This document shows positions 30,063 to 38,503 of a stretch of 64,000 bases of DNA, one piece after another. Each line of letters begins with the position of its first letter. The first letter of the stretch is position 1. The stretch is from Phosphoribacter sp037045055 (GTDB taxonomy: Bacteria; Actinomycetota; Actinomycetes; Actinomycetales; Dermatophilaceae). The position numbers and the translations under genes were made by a program. The stretch covers positions 248,001 through 312,000 of the forward strand of contig JBAOHJ010000001.1 of assembly GCA_037045055.1 (NCBI GenBank). The letters run 5' to 3'. Under the pieces are notes generated by a model that saw only the letters and a program-made list of their open reading frames with translations, searched no databases and was not told the origin of the DNA.

Positions 30063-30755
30063 TCAGCGGTGCAGGGCCGAGCGCACCAGCGCCGCGTGCA
30101 ACGACAGGCACTGATGGAGGATCTCCGCGGTGGGGTCCGCGCCCTGGCCTGCGCGGCGGTGCGCCGGGGCGACGATCTGCTGCACCAGCCCCACCTCACG
30201 GTCGGCCGCGGTCCGGAACGGGCGCAGGTGGCGTGGCTCGACCCCGTATGCCGCCAGACGCGCGGCCGCCACGGCCACGGCCAGGTCGTCGCCGTCGTAG
30301 TGCCCGCTCGGGTGGGGCCGCAGCAGCCCAAAGGTCTGCAAGGCGGCCAGGGTGTCCGGGTCGAGGCCGGCGGACTGGGCGAGCTCGGCCGGGGTGAGCC
30401 GCAGCCGGGTGGGTGCGGCCACCTCGGCGGCTGACGGCACGCCCGCTGCGGCGCCGAGCCGCGGGGGCACCGGTCGGCCCTCGGGGTCGGCCGGCTCGAG
30501 CCCGCGCTCCAACGCGTCGAGGGCCTCGCGGATCACCTTGAGCGGCCAGAACCGCTCCCGCTGCGCCTCGAGGATATACCGCAGCCGTTCGACCTCGGCC
30601 GGGGTGTAGGTGCGGTACCCCGAGGGCGTGCGGGCAGGGGTGAGCAACCCCTGGGTCTCCAGGTAGCGGATCTTGGAGATGGTGAGGTCGGGGAACTGCT
30701 CGCGCAGCTGGGCGAGGACGGCCCCGATGGTCAGGCCCCGTCGGCGTGGCGTCAC
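30063..30755 (-). CDS. ftsR: FtsR-like MerR-family regulator (Rv1828-like)
   Basis: A 230-residue MerR-family protein with a helix-turn-helix early on (LTISKIRYLETQGLLTPART, then YRTYTPAEVERLRYILEAQRE) and a long C-terminal domain without metal ligands. It matches the Rv1828 / C. glutamicum FtsR type, which activates ftsZ. It lies 9 nt after the garA stop in the conserved garA-ftsR-DUF151 order. The symbol rests on synteny and domain layout. Confidence 0.82.
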   Translation of the reverse strand: MTPRRRGLTIGAVLAQLREQFPDLTISKIRYLETQGLLTPARTPSGYRTYTPAEVERLRYILEAQRERFWPLKVIREALDALERGLEPADPEGRPVPPRLGAAAGVPSAAEVAAPTRLRLTPAELAQSAGLDPDTLAALQTFGLLRPHPSGHYDGDDLAVAVAAARLAAYGVEPRHLRPFRTAADREVGLVQQIVAPAHRRAGQGADPTAEILHQCLSLHAALVRSALHR

Positions 30756-30764
30756 GGGCGCGGG

Positions 30765-31202
30765 TCAGCCCGAATAGTAGTGGAAGCGGTACTTGCCGAT
30801 CTGCACCTCGTCGCCGCTGCGCAGGGACGCCTGGTCGACCGAGGCGCGGTTGACATAGGTCCCGTTGAGCGAGCCCACGTCGCGGACGGCATAGCCTTGC
30901 CCTTCGCGGGAGAAGACGGCGTGCTTGCGCGAGACGGTGACGTCGTCGAGGAAGATGTCGCTGTCCGGGTGCCGCCCGGAGCTCACCTCGTCGTCGTCGA
31001 GAAGGAAACGAGCCCCGTTGTTGGGGCCGCGGAAGACCACGAGCAGGGCCGTGCCCGGGCGCAGCGCCTGGATCGTCGCCTCGTCCTCGCTGGACAGCCC
31101 ACGCTCGTGGTCGGCCACCTCGTGCTCGCCCAACCCCCGAAAGCGCATGGTCGTCGGCTCGCCGGGCCGCGGCGCCGGCGGGCGGCTCGGGGTGTCCGTC
31201 AT
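30765..31202 (-). CDS. garA: FHA-domain regulator, GarA/OdhI-like
   Basis: A 145-residue FHA protein. The phosphothreonine-binding residues are intact: R77 in SSGRHPDSD, S91 and H94 in TVSRKHAVF, and N113 in GSLNGTYVN. GarA/OdhI binds 2-oxoglutarate dehydrogenase E1 and glutamate enzymes unless its N-terminal Thr is phosphorylated by PknB/PknG. Here that region reads EPTTMRF at 15-21, slightly different from the usual ETTS. The ATG 31202 is the only start giving this N-terminus. Confidence 0.88.
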   Translation of the reverse strand: MTDTPSRPPAPRPGEPTTMRFRGLGEHEVADHERGLSSEDEATIQALRPGTALLVVFRGPNNGARFLLDDDEVSSGRHPDSDIFLDDVTVSRKHAVFSREGQGYAVRDVGSLNGTYVNRASVDQASLRSGDEVQIGKYRFHYYSG

Positions 31203-31347
31203 GTGAGCTCGGTCTCCAATCGGGCCGCTGGGTGGGTGACACCGGCGCGGCGGGTGGGCGAGGTCGCGTGGCGACGAGGACGCGACGTCCAGGCAGAATA
31301 TGGCATCCCGTGCCCGACAGCCAGACGGTCGGGTCGGCCCGGGCCGG

Positions 31348-31737
31348 CTACCCGAGGGTTTCCCGGTAGGCCGCGATGTCGAGCAGGGCATCGACGGCAG
31401 CCGGGTCGCGCAGGCTCAGCTCGAACATCCACCCCTCGCCGTAGGGGTCGTTGTTGATCAGCTCGGGCGCGGAGTCCAGGGCGTCGTTGACCGCGGTGAC
31501 CTCGCCGGCCAGCGGCGAGTACACGTCGCTCACGGACTTGGTCGACTCCACCTCGCCGCAGGCGTCCCCCTCGTCCACCGTGGCGCCCACCTGCGGCAGG
31601 GACACGTAGACGACGTCGCCGAGGGCGTTCTGGGCGTAGTCGGTGATCCCGATGCGCACGCGTCCGTCGCCGAGGACCCGGACCCACTCGTGGTCGGTGG
31701 TGTAGCGCAGGTCCTCGGGATAGGTCAGCTCGCTCAT
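31348..31737 (-). CDS. gcvH: Glycine cleavage system H protein
   Basis: A 129-residue lipoyl carrier. The lipoylated Lys is K67 in the canonical GEVESTKSVSDVYSPL motif. It shuttles the aminomethyl group between GcvP and the T and L proteins. A GAGGAG-type site stands 6 nt before the ATG at 31737. gcvT is not in the window, so the system is split, as in other actinobacteria. Confidence 0.95.
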   Translation of the reverse strand: MSELTYPEDLRYTTDHEWVRVLGDGRVRIGITDYAQNALGDVVYVSLPQVGATVDEGDACGEVESTKSVSDVYSPLAGEVTAVNDALDSAPELINNDPYGEGWMFELSLRDPAAVDALLDIAAYRETLG

Positions 31738-31787
31738 GGCACTCCTCGGTCGGTCGAACACGTGACGCTCTCGTGGCCGACACGACC

Positions 31788-32579
31788 CTACTTCGTCGGT
31801 GTGGTCGTGGGCGCCGGGACGGGCTGGGCGAACCTGGGGGTGGTCGGGGTGCGCACGGCGTCGATGCGCACCAGCGGCAACTGCTCGATCCGCGTCGAGG
31901 CGCCGGCCCGCCGGGTGGTGTCCACGATGCCGCCGGGGATGGCCAGCGCCGTGGCCAGCGTCTGGCTGTCGCCGATCGCCAATACGACGAACGGCCGGTC
32001 CAGCGGCTGCCCGTCCAGCGTCACGGTCTGGCCCGGCAGGTCGCCGAACGACGAGCTGGCGACCACGCGCACCGCTGCGATCTGCACGACCTCGGCGCCG
32101 GCGTCGCGCAACTCCTGCAAGACGTCCAACAGCAGCGTGGAGCGCACCGCCCGGGAGGGGTCGTCGATGGTCAGCCTGATACCGGTCCCCTGGGCCTTCC
32201 CGGTGCCGCCGAGCAGGGCCAGCTGGTCCAGCCGGCGCTGGGCCTGGGCGGCGATCTCTGCGGAGCTGTTGTTGCCCGAGGTCAGCAGGTCGCGTTGTGC
32301 CTGCAGGTCGCGCACCTGCTGGTCGAGGCGGGCGGAGCGTTGGGTGAGGTCGTCCAGGACGCGGACCAGCTCGTCCTGGCGCAGGTTGACCAGCCCGGCC
32401 GCCTGGTTCTGGCGGATCTGGGTGGCGATCGCGAAGCCGAGACTCACCGCCAGCACGAGCGCCAGCGCGTTGGCCTTGGTCGCTCGAGGTGCGGCCATGC
32501 GACGCAGCCGGCGCCAGGTCGTCGCGCGATCCTCGGCGGGGCTGGGCCCGCTCGGCCGGGTGTCCTCGGGGGTGCTCAT
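31788..32579 (-). CDS. DUF881 membrane-anchored protein
   Basis: A 263-residue DUF881 protein: a short N-terminal cytoplasmic part, one membrane span (NALALVLAVSLGFAIATQI), a coiled-coil stretch rich in Gln, Arg and Asp, then the extracellular DUF881 domain with GIRLTIDDP and VVLAIGDSQTLATAL. Function is unknown. It is one of two DUF881 genes flanking the small basic membrane protein, a conserved actinobacterial trio linked by position to cell envelope genes. Corresponds to Rv1825. Confidence 0.85.
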   Translation of the reverse strand: MSTPEDTRPSGPSPAEDRATTWRRLRRMAAPRATKANALALVLAVSLGFAIATQIRQNQAAGLVNLRQDELVRVLDDLTQRSARLDQQVRDLQAQRDLLTSGNNSSAEIAAQAQRRLDQLALLGGTGKAQGTGIRLTIDDPSRAVRSTLLLDVLQELRDAGAEVVQIAAVRVVASSSFGDLPGQTVTLDGQPLDRPFVVLAIGDSQTLATALAIPGGIVDTTRRAGASTRIEQLPLVRIDAVRTPTTPRFAQPVPAPTTTPTK

Positions 32580-32581
32580 CG

Positions 32582-32914
32582 TCAGGCCTGGAACAGGTGG
32601 CGCCGGATGGCCGCGACGTTGGAGAAGATCCGGATGCCCAGCACCACGACGACACCCGTCGACAGCTGCGAGCCGACCCCGAGCTGGTCGCCGAGGAAGA
32701 CGATAAGCGCCGCGACGAGGACATTGGACAGGAACGACACGACGAACACCTTGTCGTTGAAGATGCCGTCGAGCACCGCCCGCAGCCCGCCGAACACGGC
32801 GTCCAGCGCCGCGATGACGGCCAACGGCAGATAGGGCTGCAGCCACAGCGGCACGGCGGGATGCAGCACGAGCCCGACGACGATGCCGACGAGCAGGCCG
32901 AGTGCGGGGATCAC
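32582..32914 (-). CDS. sbp: Small basic family membrane protein (DUF1290)
   Basis: A 110-residue, almost wholly hydrophobic protein of the DUF1290 small basic protein family. Three spans are visible (IPALGLLVGIVVGLVL, LPLAVIAALDAVFGGLRA, VVSFLSNVLVAALIVFLGD) with conserved GGLRAVLDGIFNDKVF. Function is unknown. The GTG start overlaps the stop of the upstream DUF881 gene (GTGA), and the next DUF881 start follows its stop by 2 nt. Confidence 0.88.
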   Translation of the reverse strand: MIPALGLLVGIVVGLVLHPAVPLWLQPYLPLAVIAALDAVFGGLRAVLDGIFNDKVFVVSFLSNVLVAALIVFLGDQLGVGSQLSTGVVVVLGIRIFSNVAAIRRHLFQA

Positions 32915-33855
32915 GGTGTCGTCCTCGTCGGGGTCGGGGAGGCGGTCGGGGGTGAGGAGGCGGTCGGGGGCGGCGCGCCCGACGGGGTGCCGGGGGCCGT
33001 GGTCGAGGGTATGCCGTCCGGCACCGGCGCGGCATACCGCAGGGTCGGTGTCGAGACTCCGGGCAGGCTGAGGGTGTCGGCACTGGCCACGTCGGCCCGG
33101 ATCTTGTAGTTGTCGCGCAGGGCCTTGAGGTAGCTGCCCGCGGTCGATGAGCCGAAGGCCGCGGGGAGCCGGGCCGGGTCGCCGATCGCGGACACCACGT
33201 AGGGCGGGGCCAGCGGCCGGAAGTCCACGAGGATGGCCTGCCCGGCGAAGCGGATCGCCGAATGGGTGGTCAGCCGTTGACCGTTGATCGCGACGGCCTC
33301 GGCGCCGGAGTGCCAGAGCCCGTTGGCGACCACCTGCAGATCCAGGGCCGTCACCCGCCCCGGGTTGGCCCCCGCGCGCTCGCGCGGGTCGGCGCCCGAG
33401 TCGGAGTCGCCGGCGGCGTCGTCGAGGGTGACCTGCAGCCCGGGCCCGGCGACGGCGACCGCACCGGTGGCCAGCTCCAGCGCGGCGACCTGCCCGAGCA
33501 CTCCCCCGAGGTCGCCCAGGGCGGCCGCGCGCGCGCGGGCGAGCTGCGCCTGCAGGTCGGCGGCCGTGGCCGAGCGCTCGTCGCCCTCGCGCTGGCGGGC
33601 CTCGATCTGTCCGACCAGCGCGGCCCGGGCCTGGCCGACGACCGACCGGGTCGAGCGCAGGTTGAGCGCCGCGACGACGAAGAGGAAGGCGACCAACGCC
33701 AGCACGGCGAAGACCGCCACGGTCCCGGTGCTCGTGGCCCCCGGCAGCCCAGCGGCACGCCGACGATGCGCGGCGGCCGAGTAGCTCGGGTCCAGGGGAC
33801 TGTTCATGACCTCGTTGAGCAGGGCCATCGACTCGTCGACGCGTCGCAGCGGCAT
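32911..33855 (-). CDS. DUF881 membrane-anchored protein
   Basis: A 314-residue DUF881 protein with one span near residue 50 (VAVFAVLALVAFLFVVAAL), a coiled coil, the DUF881 domain (GPGLQVTLDDA, VVSAIGDPARLPAAF) and a Pro/Ser/Thr-rich C-terminal tail likely outside the membrane. The ATG 33855 overlaps the upstream stop by 1 nt. A Gly-Ile-Pro in the tail uses the rare ATA codon because a GGCATACC motif falls there. Corresponds to Rv1823. Confidence 0.85.
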   Translation of the reverse strand: MPLRRVDESMALLNEVMNSPLDPSYSAAAHRRRAAGLPGATSTGTVAVFAVLALVAFLFVVAALNLRSTRSVVGQARAALVGQIEARQREGDERSATAADLQAQLARARAAALGDLGGVLGQVAALELATGAVAVAGPGLQVTLDDAAGDSDSGADPRERAGANPGRVTALDLQVVANGLWHSGAEAVAINGQRLTTHSAIRFAGQAILVDFRPLAPPYVVSAIGDPARLPAAFGSSTAGSYLKALRDNYKIRADVASADTLSLPGVSTPTLRYAAPVPDGIPSTTAPGTPSGAPPPTASSPPTASPTPTRTTP

Positions 33856-34466
33856 CACGGCCGCCCCACCGGCGCGCGGCGCGCGGCGAGGACGCGCCGG
33901 GCCTGCACGGCATACAGGACGCCGGCCAGCCAGTACAGCACGACCCCCCACCAGGCGAAGGCCCACCCGATCGGCAGCGCGAGCTCACCGATCACCCCGG
34001 GCTGCTGCCCCAACAGGATCGTCGGGAACGCGTAGAGCAGGTTGAAGGTCGCCGCCTTGCCGACGAAGTGCACCGGCAGGCCGACGACCCCCCGGCGGCG
34101 CAGGACGATCAGCGCCGCGACCAGGCCGGCGTCCCGCACGAGCAGCACGGCGACCAGCCACCACGGGATGATGTCCCGCCAGGCCAGCCCAGCCAGGGTG
34201 CTCAGGATGTAGAGCCGGTCGGCGATCGGGTCGAGCAGCTGACCCAGACGCGACTGCAGGTTGTAGGCCCGGGCGATCTTGCCGTCGAGATAATCGGTCA
34301 CGCCGGCCAGGGCCAACACCGCCAACGCCCAGCCGTCGCGGCCGGACAGCAGCAGCCACAGGAATGCCGGCACCCCGAGCAGGCGCAGCCCCGAGAGGGC
34401 GTTGGGCACGGTGAGCACTCGATCGCTGACCTGCGCCTGGCCGCCCGCGCTCGACTGCGACGTCAC
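33855..34466 (-). CDS. CDP-alcohol phosphatidyltransferase (PgsA-like)
   Basis: A 203-residue integral membrane enzyme. The full CDP-alcohol transferase motif is present: D58, D61-G62, A65-R66, G75, D79 and D83. It would transfer a phosphatidyl group from CDP-diacylglycerol to an alcohol such as glycerol-3-phosphate in the inner membrane. Several further hydrophobic spans follow. It corresponds by position to pgsA2 (Rv1822), whose exact product is uncertain, so no symbol is given. Confidence 0.88.
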   Translation of the reverse strand: MTSQSSAGGQAQVSDRVLTVPNALSGLRLLGVPAFLWLLLSGRDGWALAVLALAGVTDYLDGKIARAYNLQSRLGQLLDPIADRLYILSTLAGLAWRDIIPWWLVAVLLVRDAGLVAALIVLRRRGVVGLPVHFVGKAATFNLLYAFPTILLGQQPGVIGELALPIGWAFAWWGVVLYWLAGVLYAVQARRVLAARRAPVGRP

Positions 34467-34490
34467 CGGGTCAGCCTACTGGGGGCCCGC

Positions 34491-34856
34491 TCACTCGAAT
34501 TCGAGCAGCACGTCACCGCCCTGGACGGCATCGCCCGCCGCGACCGGCACCGCCTTGACCGTGCCGGTCATGGGCGCGGCGATCTCGGTCTCCATCTTCA
34601 TCGCTTCCATGACGAACATCGGGTCACCCTCGCTGACCTGCTGCCCGGCCTGGACGTGGACCTGACGCACCGTGCCGGCGATGGGGGCGCGCAGCGTCTT
34701 GGCGTCGTCCAGGGTCGCGCCCGCCCCGCCCGAGGGCGCCACCGGAGCGGCTGCGGACACCCCGAAGCTGAGGTTGCCCAGGCTCGGCACCGGGTCGGGC
34801 TCGACGTCGACGAAGACGTCGTAGTCGACCCCGTCGACGGTCACCTTGAGTTTCAT
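34491..34856 (-). CDS. Biotin carboxyl carrier protein of a transcarboxylase-type complex
   Basis: A 121-residue biotin carrier with the biotinylated Lys at K87 in EAMKMET and a Gly/Ala-rich linker before the biotinyl domain. Size and layout match the 1.3S subunit of propionibacterial methylmalonyl-CoA:pyruvate carboxytransferase (about 123 residues). The 12S-like and 5S-like subunits are encoded upstream on the same strand, so all would be one complex with biotin moving between two carboxylation sites. Confidence 0.88.
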   Translation of the reverse strand: MKLKVTVDGVDYDVFVDVEPDPVPSLGNLSFGVSAAAPVAPSGGAGATLDDAKTLRAPIAGTVRQVHVQAGQQVSEGDPMFVMEAMKMETEIAAPMTGTVKAVPVAAGDAVQGGDVLLEFE

Positions 34857-34919
34857 CGCGTGTCCTTGCCTGTGGTCGGTGCGGGCGGGCGGTGCCGGGG
34901 GCCGGTCGGGGCCGACGGG

Positions 34920-35237
34920 CTACCAGTGGGCACCGTGGACGGTTTGGGTGTGAGCCGGCCGGTGGACGATGGCATGCGACTGGTGGATCGCCGAGCGGCC
35001 CGAGCGGGTCCACGTCCCGCCGGTGGTGCTGTAGTGGATCTGGCGCACCGTGGCCTTCTTGCCCAGGTATGCCGCGACCGCGCCGGAGATCGCCAGGATC
35101 GTGTCGAACGGCACCGGGCCGTGGTGCTCCAGCTTGCGTTTGGCGCCGGCCAGCTCGGCCTCCAGTCGCCCGATCCGCTTCTGCAGGTCGGCGACCACCC
35201 GGGCCAACTCGGCGACGTCGGGGTTGGTGCTCTCCAT
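34920..35237 (-). CDS. Small accessory protein of the carboxylase cluster
   Basis: A 105-residue protein of no family I can name. The N-terminal half is a coiled coil (ELARVVADLQKRIGRLEAEL) and the C-terminal half has a short hydrophobic stretch (FDTILAISGAVAAYLGKK) followed by RQIHYSTTGGTWTRSGR. It sits between the carboxyltransferase and the biotin carrier, 23 nt after the former. An assembly or membrane-linking role is plausible. Some sodium-pump decarboxylases and acyl-CoA carboxylases have comparable small extra subunits. Start ATG 35237. Confidence 0.7.
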   Translation of the reverse strand: MESTNPDVAELARVVADLQKRIGRLEAELAGAKRKLEHHGPVPFDTILAISGAVAAYLGKKATVRQIHYSTTGGTWTRSGRSAIHQSHAIVHRPAHTQTVHGAHW

Positions 35238-35260
35238 GGGTGCCTCTCGGTAAGGACGGG

Positions 35261-36814
35261 TTACAGCGGGATGAGGCCGTGCTTCTTCGGCGGGCGCAGC
35301 TCGCGCTTGGTGCTCATCGCCTCGAGGACCTGGGCGACCATCCGGCGGGTGTCGGACGGCGCGATGACGTCGTCGATGTACCGGTGGGCCGCCGCGACGT
35401 AGGGGTTGGCGAACGCCTCGCGGTACTGCTCGATGAGCTCCTGGCGCCGGGCCTGCGGGTCCTGCGCGGCGGCGATCTCGTTGCGGAACACGATGTCGGA
35501 GGCTCCCTCGGCGCCCATCACGGCGATCTCGGCGGTCGGCCAGGCGAAGGCCCGGTCCGCCCCGAGGGACTTGCTGGCCATGGCGATGAAGGCCCCGCCG
35601 AACGCCTTGCGCATGACCACGGTGATCTTGGGGACGGTGGCCGAGGCGTAGGCGAACAGCACCTTCGCGCCGTGCCGGATGATCCCGTCGTACTCCTGGC
35701 TCACCCCGGGCATGTACCCGGGCACGTCGACGAACGTGACGAGCGGGATGTTGAAGGCGTTGCAGAATCGCACGAATTGGGCGATCTTGTCGGACGCGTT
35801 GATGTCGAGCACGCCGGACATCACCGCCGGCTGGTTGGCGACGACTCCGACGGTCCGCCCGACGATCCGCCCGAAACCGACGACGGCGTTGGCGGCATAC
35901 CCGGCGTGCACCTCGAGGAAGTCGGCCGAGTCGACGACCCGGAGGATGACCTCGCGGACGTCGTAGGCCTTGCGGGGGTCCTCGGGCAGGATCTCGTCGA
36001 GGGCCGGGTCGGGCGAGACGTCGCCGTTGTGCTCCAGCAGCGGCGGGTCCTCGGTGTTGTTGGCCGGCAGGAAGCTCAGCAGCTTCTTGGCGATGAGGAT
36101 CGCGTGGTGGTCGTCCTCGGCGATGAAGTGGATGACCCCCGAGCGCTGCATGTGCACGTCCGGGCCGCCGAGGTTCTCCGAGGTGACCTCCTCGCCGGTG
36201 ACCTGCTTGATCACCTTGGGTCCGGTGATGAAGACCTGCGCCTGCCGGGTCTGGATGATGAAGTCGGTCAGCGCCGGGGAGTATGCCGCGGCGCCGGCGC
36301 ACGGCCCGGCGATGATCGAGATCTGTGGCACCACCCCGCTGAGCAGGACGTTGTTGTAGAACAGCATCCCGCAGCCGTTGAGGGCGTCGACACCCTCCTG
36401 CACGCGGGCGCCGCCGGAGTCGTTGATGAAGACGAACGGCGACCCGGTCTTCAGCGCGGTGGTCGCCGCCTCGGCGATCTTCGTCGCGTGCAGCTCGCCG
36501 ACGGTGCCGCCCTGGACGGTGAAGTCCTGGCTGGCGACGTGCACCAGCCGGCCCAGCACGGTGCCCTGACCGGTGACCACCCCGTCCGCGGGGATGTCCT
36601 TGCCGGTCATCCCGAACATCGTGGCCCGGTGCTGGGCGTAGCGGCCCATCTCCTGGAAGGAGTCGGGGTCGAACAGCTCCGCGACCCGCTCGCGGGCGGT
36701 CATCTTGCCGCTGGCGTGCTGGGTGGCGACGCGCTTGTCACCGCCGGCTTCCTCGACCTTGGCCCGCCGGGCGTTGAGCTCGGCGATGCGGTCGTGCATG
36801 GTCTGCTGGTTCAC
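35261..36814 (-). CDS. Acyl-CoA carboxyltransferase subunit (12S/PccB/MmdA-like)
   Basis: A 517-residue carboxyltransferase. The family oxyanion-hole region FINDSGGARVQEGVDAL and the second-half VDVPGYMPGVSQEYDGIIRHGAK and AFGGAFIAMASKSLGADRAFAWP blocks are intact. It moves carboxyl between biotin and propionyl-CoA/methylmalonyl-CoA. The neighbours define a propionibacterial-type set: 5S-like subunit, 12S-like subunit, small protein, 1.3S-like carrier. It starts 9 nt after the 5S-like stop. Confidence 0.9.
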   Translation of the reverse strand: MNQQTMHDRIAELNARRAKVEEAGGDKRVATQHASGKMTARERVAELFDPDSFQEMGRYAQHRATMFGMTGKDIPADGVVTGQGTVLGRLVHVASQDFTVQGGTVGELHATKIAEAATTALKTGSPFVFINDSGGARVQEGVDALNGCGMLFYNNVLLSGVVPQISIIAGPCAGAAAYSPALTDFIIQTRQAQVFITGPKVIKQVTGEEVTSENLGGPDVHMQRSGVIHFIAEDDHHAILIAKKLLSFLPANNTEDPPLLEHNGDVSPDPALDEILPEDPRKAYDVREVILRVVDSADFLEVHAGYAANAVVGFGRIVGRTVGVVANQPAVMSGVLDINASDKIAQFVRFCNAFNIPLVTFVDVPGYMPGVSQEYDGIIRHGAKVLFAYASATVPKITVVMRKAFGGAFIAMASKSLGADRAFAWPTAEIAVMGAEGASDIVFRNEIAAAQDPQARRQELIEQYREAFANPYVAAAHRYIDDVIAPSDTRRMVAQVLEAMSTKRELRPPKKHGLIPL

Positions 36815-36823
36815 GACGGGTCC

Positions 36824-38311
36824 TCACGCAGGCTGGACGGCGACGCTGTGCGGCGCTCCGTTGACGGTGACTTTGTAGCGGATCGGGGTGGTCACGGGGC
36901 TCGGCGCGCCGCCCCCGCCGGAGGCTGCGGCCTTGGGGTCCTTGCCCACGTTCTTCGGGCCCTCGTGGCGGGTGCCGAGGAACACCGTGGCGACCTGCGG
37001 GAACATCGCGTAGGTGAGGACGTCCTCGTCGGTGCCGTCGAAGCCGGTGATCCCGCCGGCCTGCTCGCGCAGGCGCTCCCACTCGGGCTTGATGAGGTCG
37101 GCGGGGCGCTGCGTGATCGGGTCCTTCTTCTGCTGGGCCTGGGCGATCGCGACGACCTGCGCGTCGCGCTCCCCCAGGCACGAGCCGTAGTAGCCGAGCA
37201 TGAGGTCGGCGAACTCTCCGGTGAGCACCTTGTACCGGCCCATGAGCACGTTGAACACCGCCTGCGTGCCGACGATCTGGCTCGAGGGGGTGACCAGCGG
37301 CGGGAACCCGGCGTCCTCGCGCACCCGGGGCACCTCCGCCATGACGTCCTTGAGCCGGTCGCCGGCGTTCTGCGCGCGCAGCTGGCTCTCCATGTTCGAG
37401 ATCATCCCGCCGGGGATCTGGCTCTTGAAGATCTCGGTCTCGACGCCGATGATGTTCGACGCGAACTCGGCGTACCGCGGCCGGATGCCGGCGAAGTAGT
37501 CCTTGACCGCCAGCAGCCGGGTCTCGTCGAGCTCGGTGTGGTAGGGCGACCCCTCGAGCATGGCGACCAGGCTCTCGGTGGGGTTGTGACCGGGCCCCAG
37601 GCTCATCGAGCTGATCGCCGAGTCGACGCAGTCCGCACCGGCCTCGATAGCTTTCATCAGCGAGACGAGGGTGACCCCGGTGGTGGCGTGGCAGTGCAGG
37701 TGCACCCGCACGTCCGAGCCAAGGTCGTCCTTGATCGCCTTGACGATGTCGTATGCCGGCTGCGGCTGCAGCAGGGCGGCCATGTCCTTGAGCACGAGAG
37801 AGTCGCAGCCCAGATCCATGAGATCGCGGGCCTGCTGCACGTAGCCCGCGACGGTGTGCAGGGGGCTGACCGTGTAGCAGATGGTCCCCTGGGCGTGCGC
37901 GCCCTCACGCTTGACCGCCCGGATCGCCTGCTCGACGTTGCGCACGTCGTTGAGCGCGTCGAAGGTCCGGAACACGTCCATGCCGTTCTCGACGGCCTTG
38001 CCGACGAACCGGTCGACGACCTCGTCGCCGTAGTGCCGGTAGCCGAGCAGGTTCTGCCCGCGCAGCAGCATCTGCAGCCGGGAGTTGGGCAGCAGCCTGC
38101 GGAAGGTGCGCAGCCGCTCCCACGGATCCTCGTTGAGGAAGCGGATACAGGCGTCGTACGTCGCCCCGCCCCAGCACTCGACGCTCCAGTAGCCGGCCTT
38201 GTCGATGTCCTCGCAGGCCGGGAGCATGTCCTCCAGGGCCATCCGGGTGGCGAACAGGCTCTGGTGGGCATCGCGCAGGACGAGCTCGGTGACGTCGATC
38301 TTGCGGGTCAC
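36824..38311 (-). CDS. Transcarboxylase 5S-like / oxaloacetate decarboxylase alpha-type subunit
   Basis: A 495-residue TIM-barrel carboxyltransferase. The metal- and pyruvate-binding marks are RDAHQSLFATRM near the start, the carbamylated-Lys region LKDMAALLQP and the HLHCHATTG His pair. It lacks a C-terminal biotinyl domain, so it depends on the separate carrier, as in the 5S subunit of propionibacterial transcarboxylase (about 505 residues). The likely reaction is pyruvate to oxaloacetate using biotin-bound carboxyl, or the reverse. The second GTG (38311) is preferred because AGGAAG lies 6 nt before it; GTG 38317 would touch the ribosome site. Confidence 0.87.
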   Translation of the reverse strand: MTRKIDVTELVLRDAHQSLFATRMALEDMLPACEDIDKAGYWSVECWGGATYDACIRFLNEDPWERLRTFRRLLPNSRLQMLLRGQNLLGYRHYGDEVVDRFVGKAVENGMDVFRTFDALNDVRNVEQAIRAVKREGAHAQGTICYTVSPLHTVAGYVQQARDLMDLGCDSLVLKDMAALLQPQPAYDIVKAIKDDLGSDVRVHLHCHATTGVTLVSLMKAIEAGADCVDSAISSMSLGPGHNPTESLVAMLEGSPYHTELDETRLLAVKDYFAGIRPRYAEFASNIIGVETEIFKSQIPGGMISNMESQLRAQNAGDRLKDVMAEVPRVREDAGFPPLVTPSSQIVGTQAVFNVLMGRYKVLTGEFADLMLGYYGSCLGERDAQVVAIAQAQQKKDPITQRPADLIKPEWERLREQAGGITGFDGTDEDVLTYAMFPQVATVFLGTRHEGPKNVGKDPKAAASGGGGAPSPVTTPIRYKVTVNGAPHSVAVQPA

Positions 38312-38503
38312 GATCACTTCCTATCCGTCGGGCGGGTGGCCGAGCGGGTGCCGCGTCCGGCGCAGGGCCGCGGCCGCTCAGGCGCCAGCATGTCGTATGT
38401 CCCGCCCTGGTGCCAGCGACGTCCGGCGGCAATGCGGCCACCGGCGGCCCGAGCCGCGGTCGCGGCATACCGGCTGGGGACGAGCGCTCGGGACCGACCG
38501 CGA

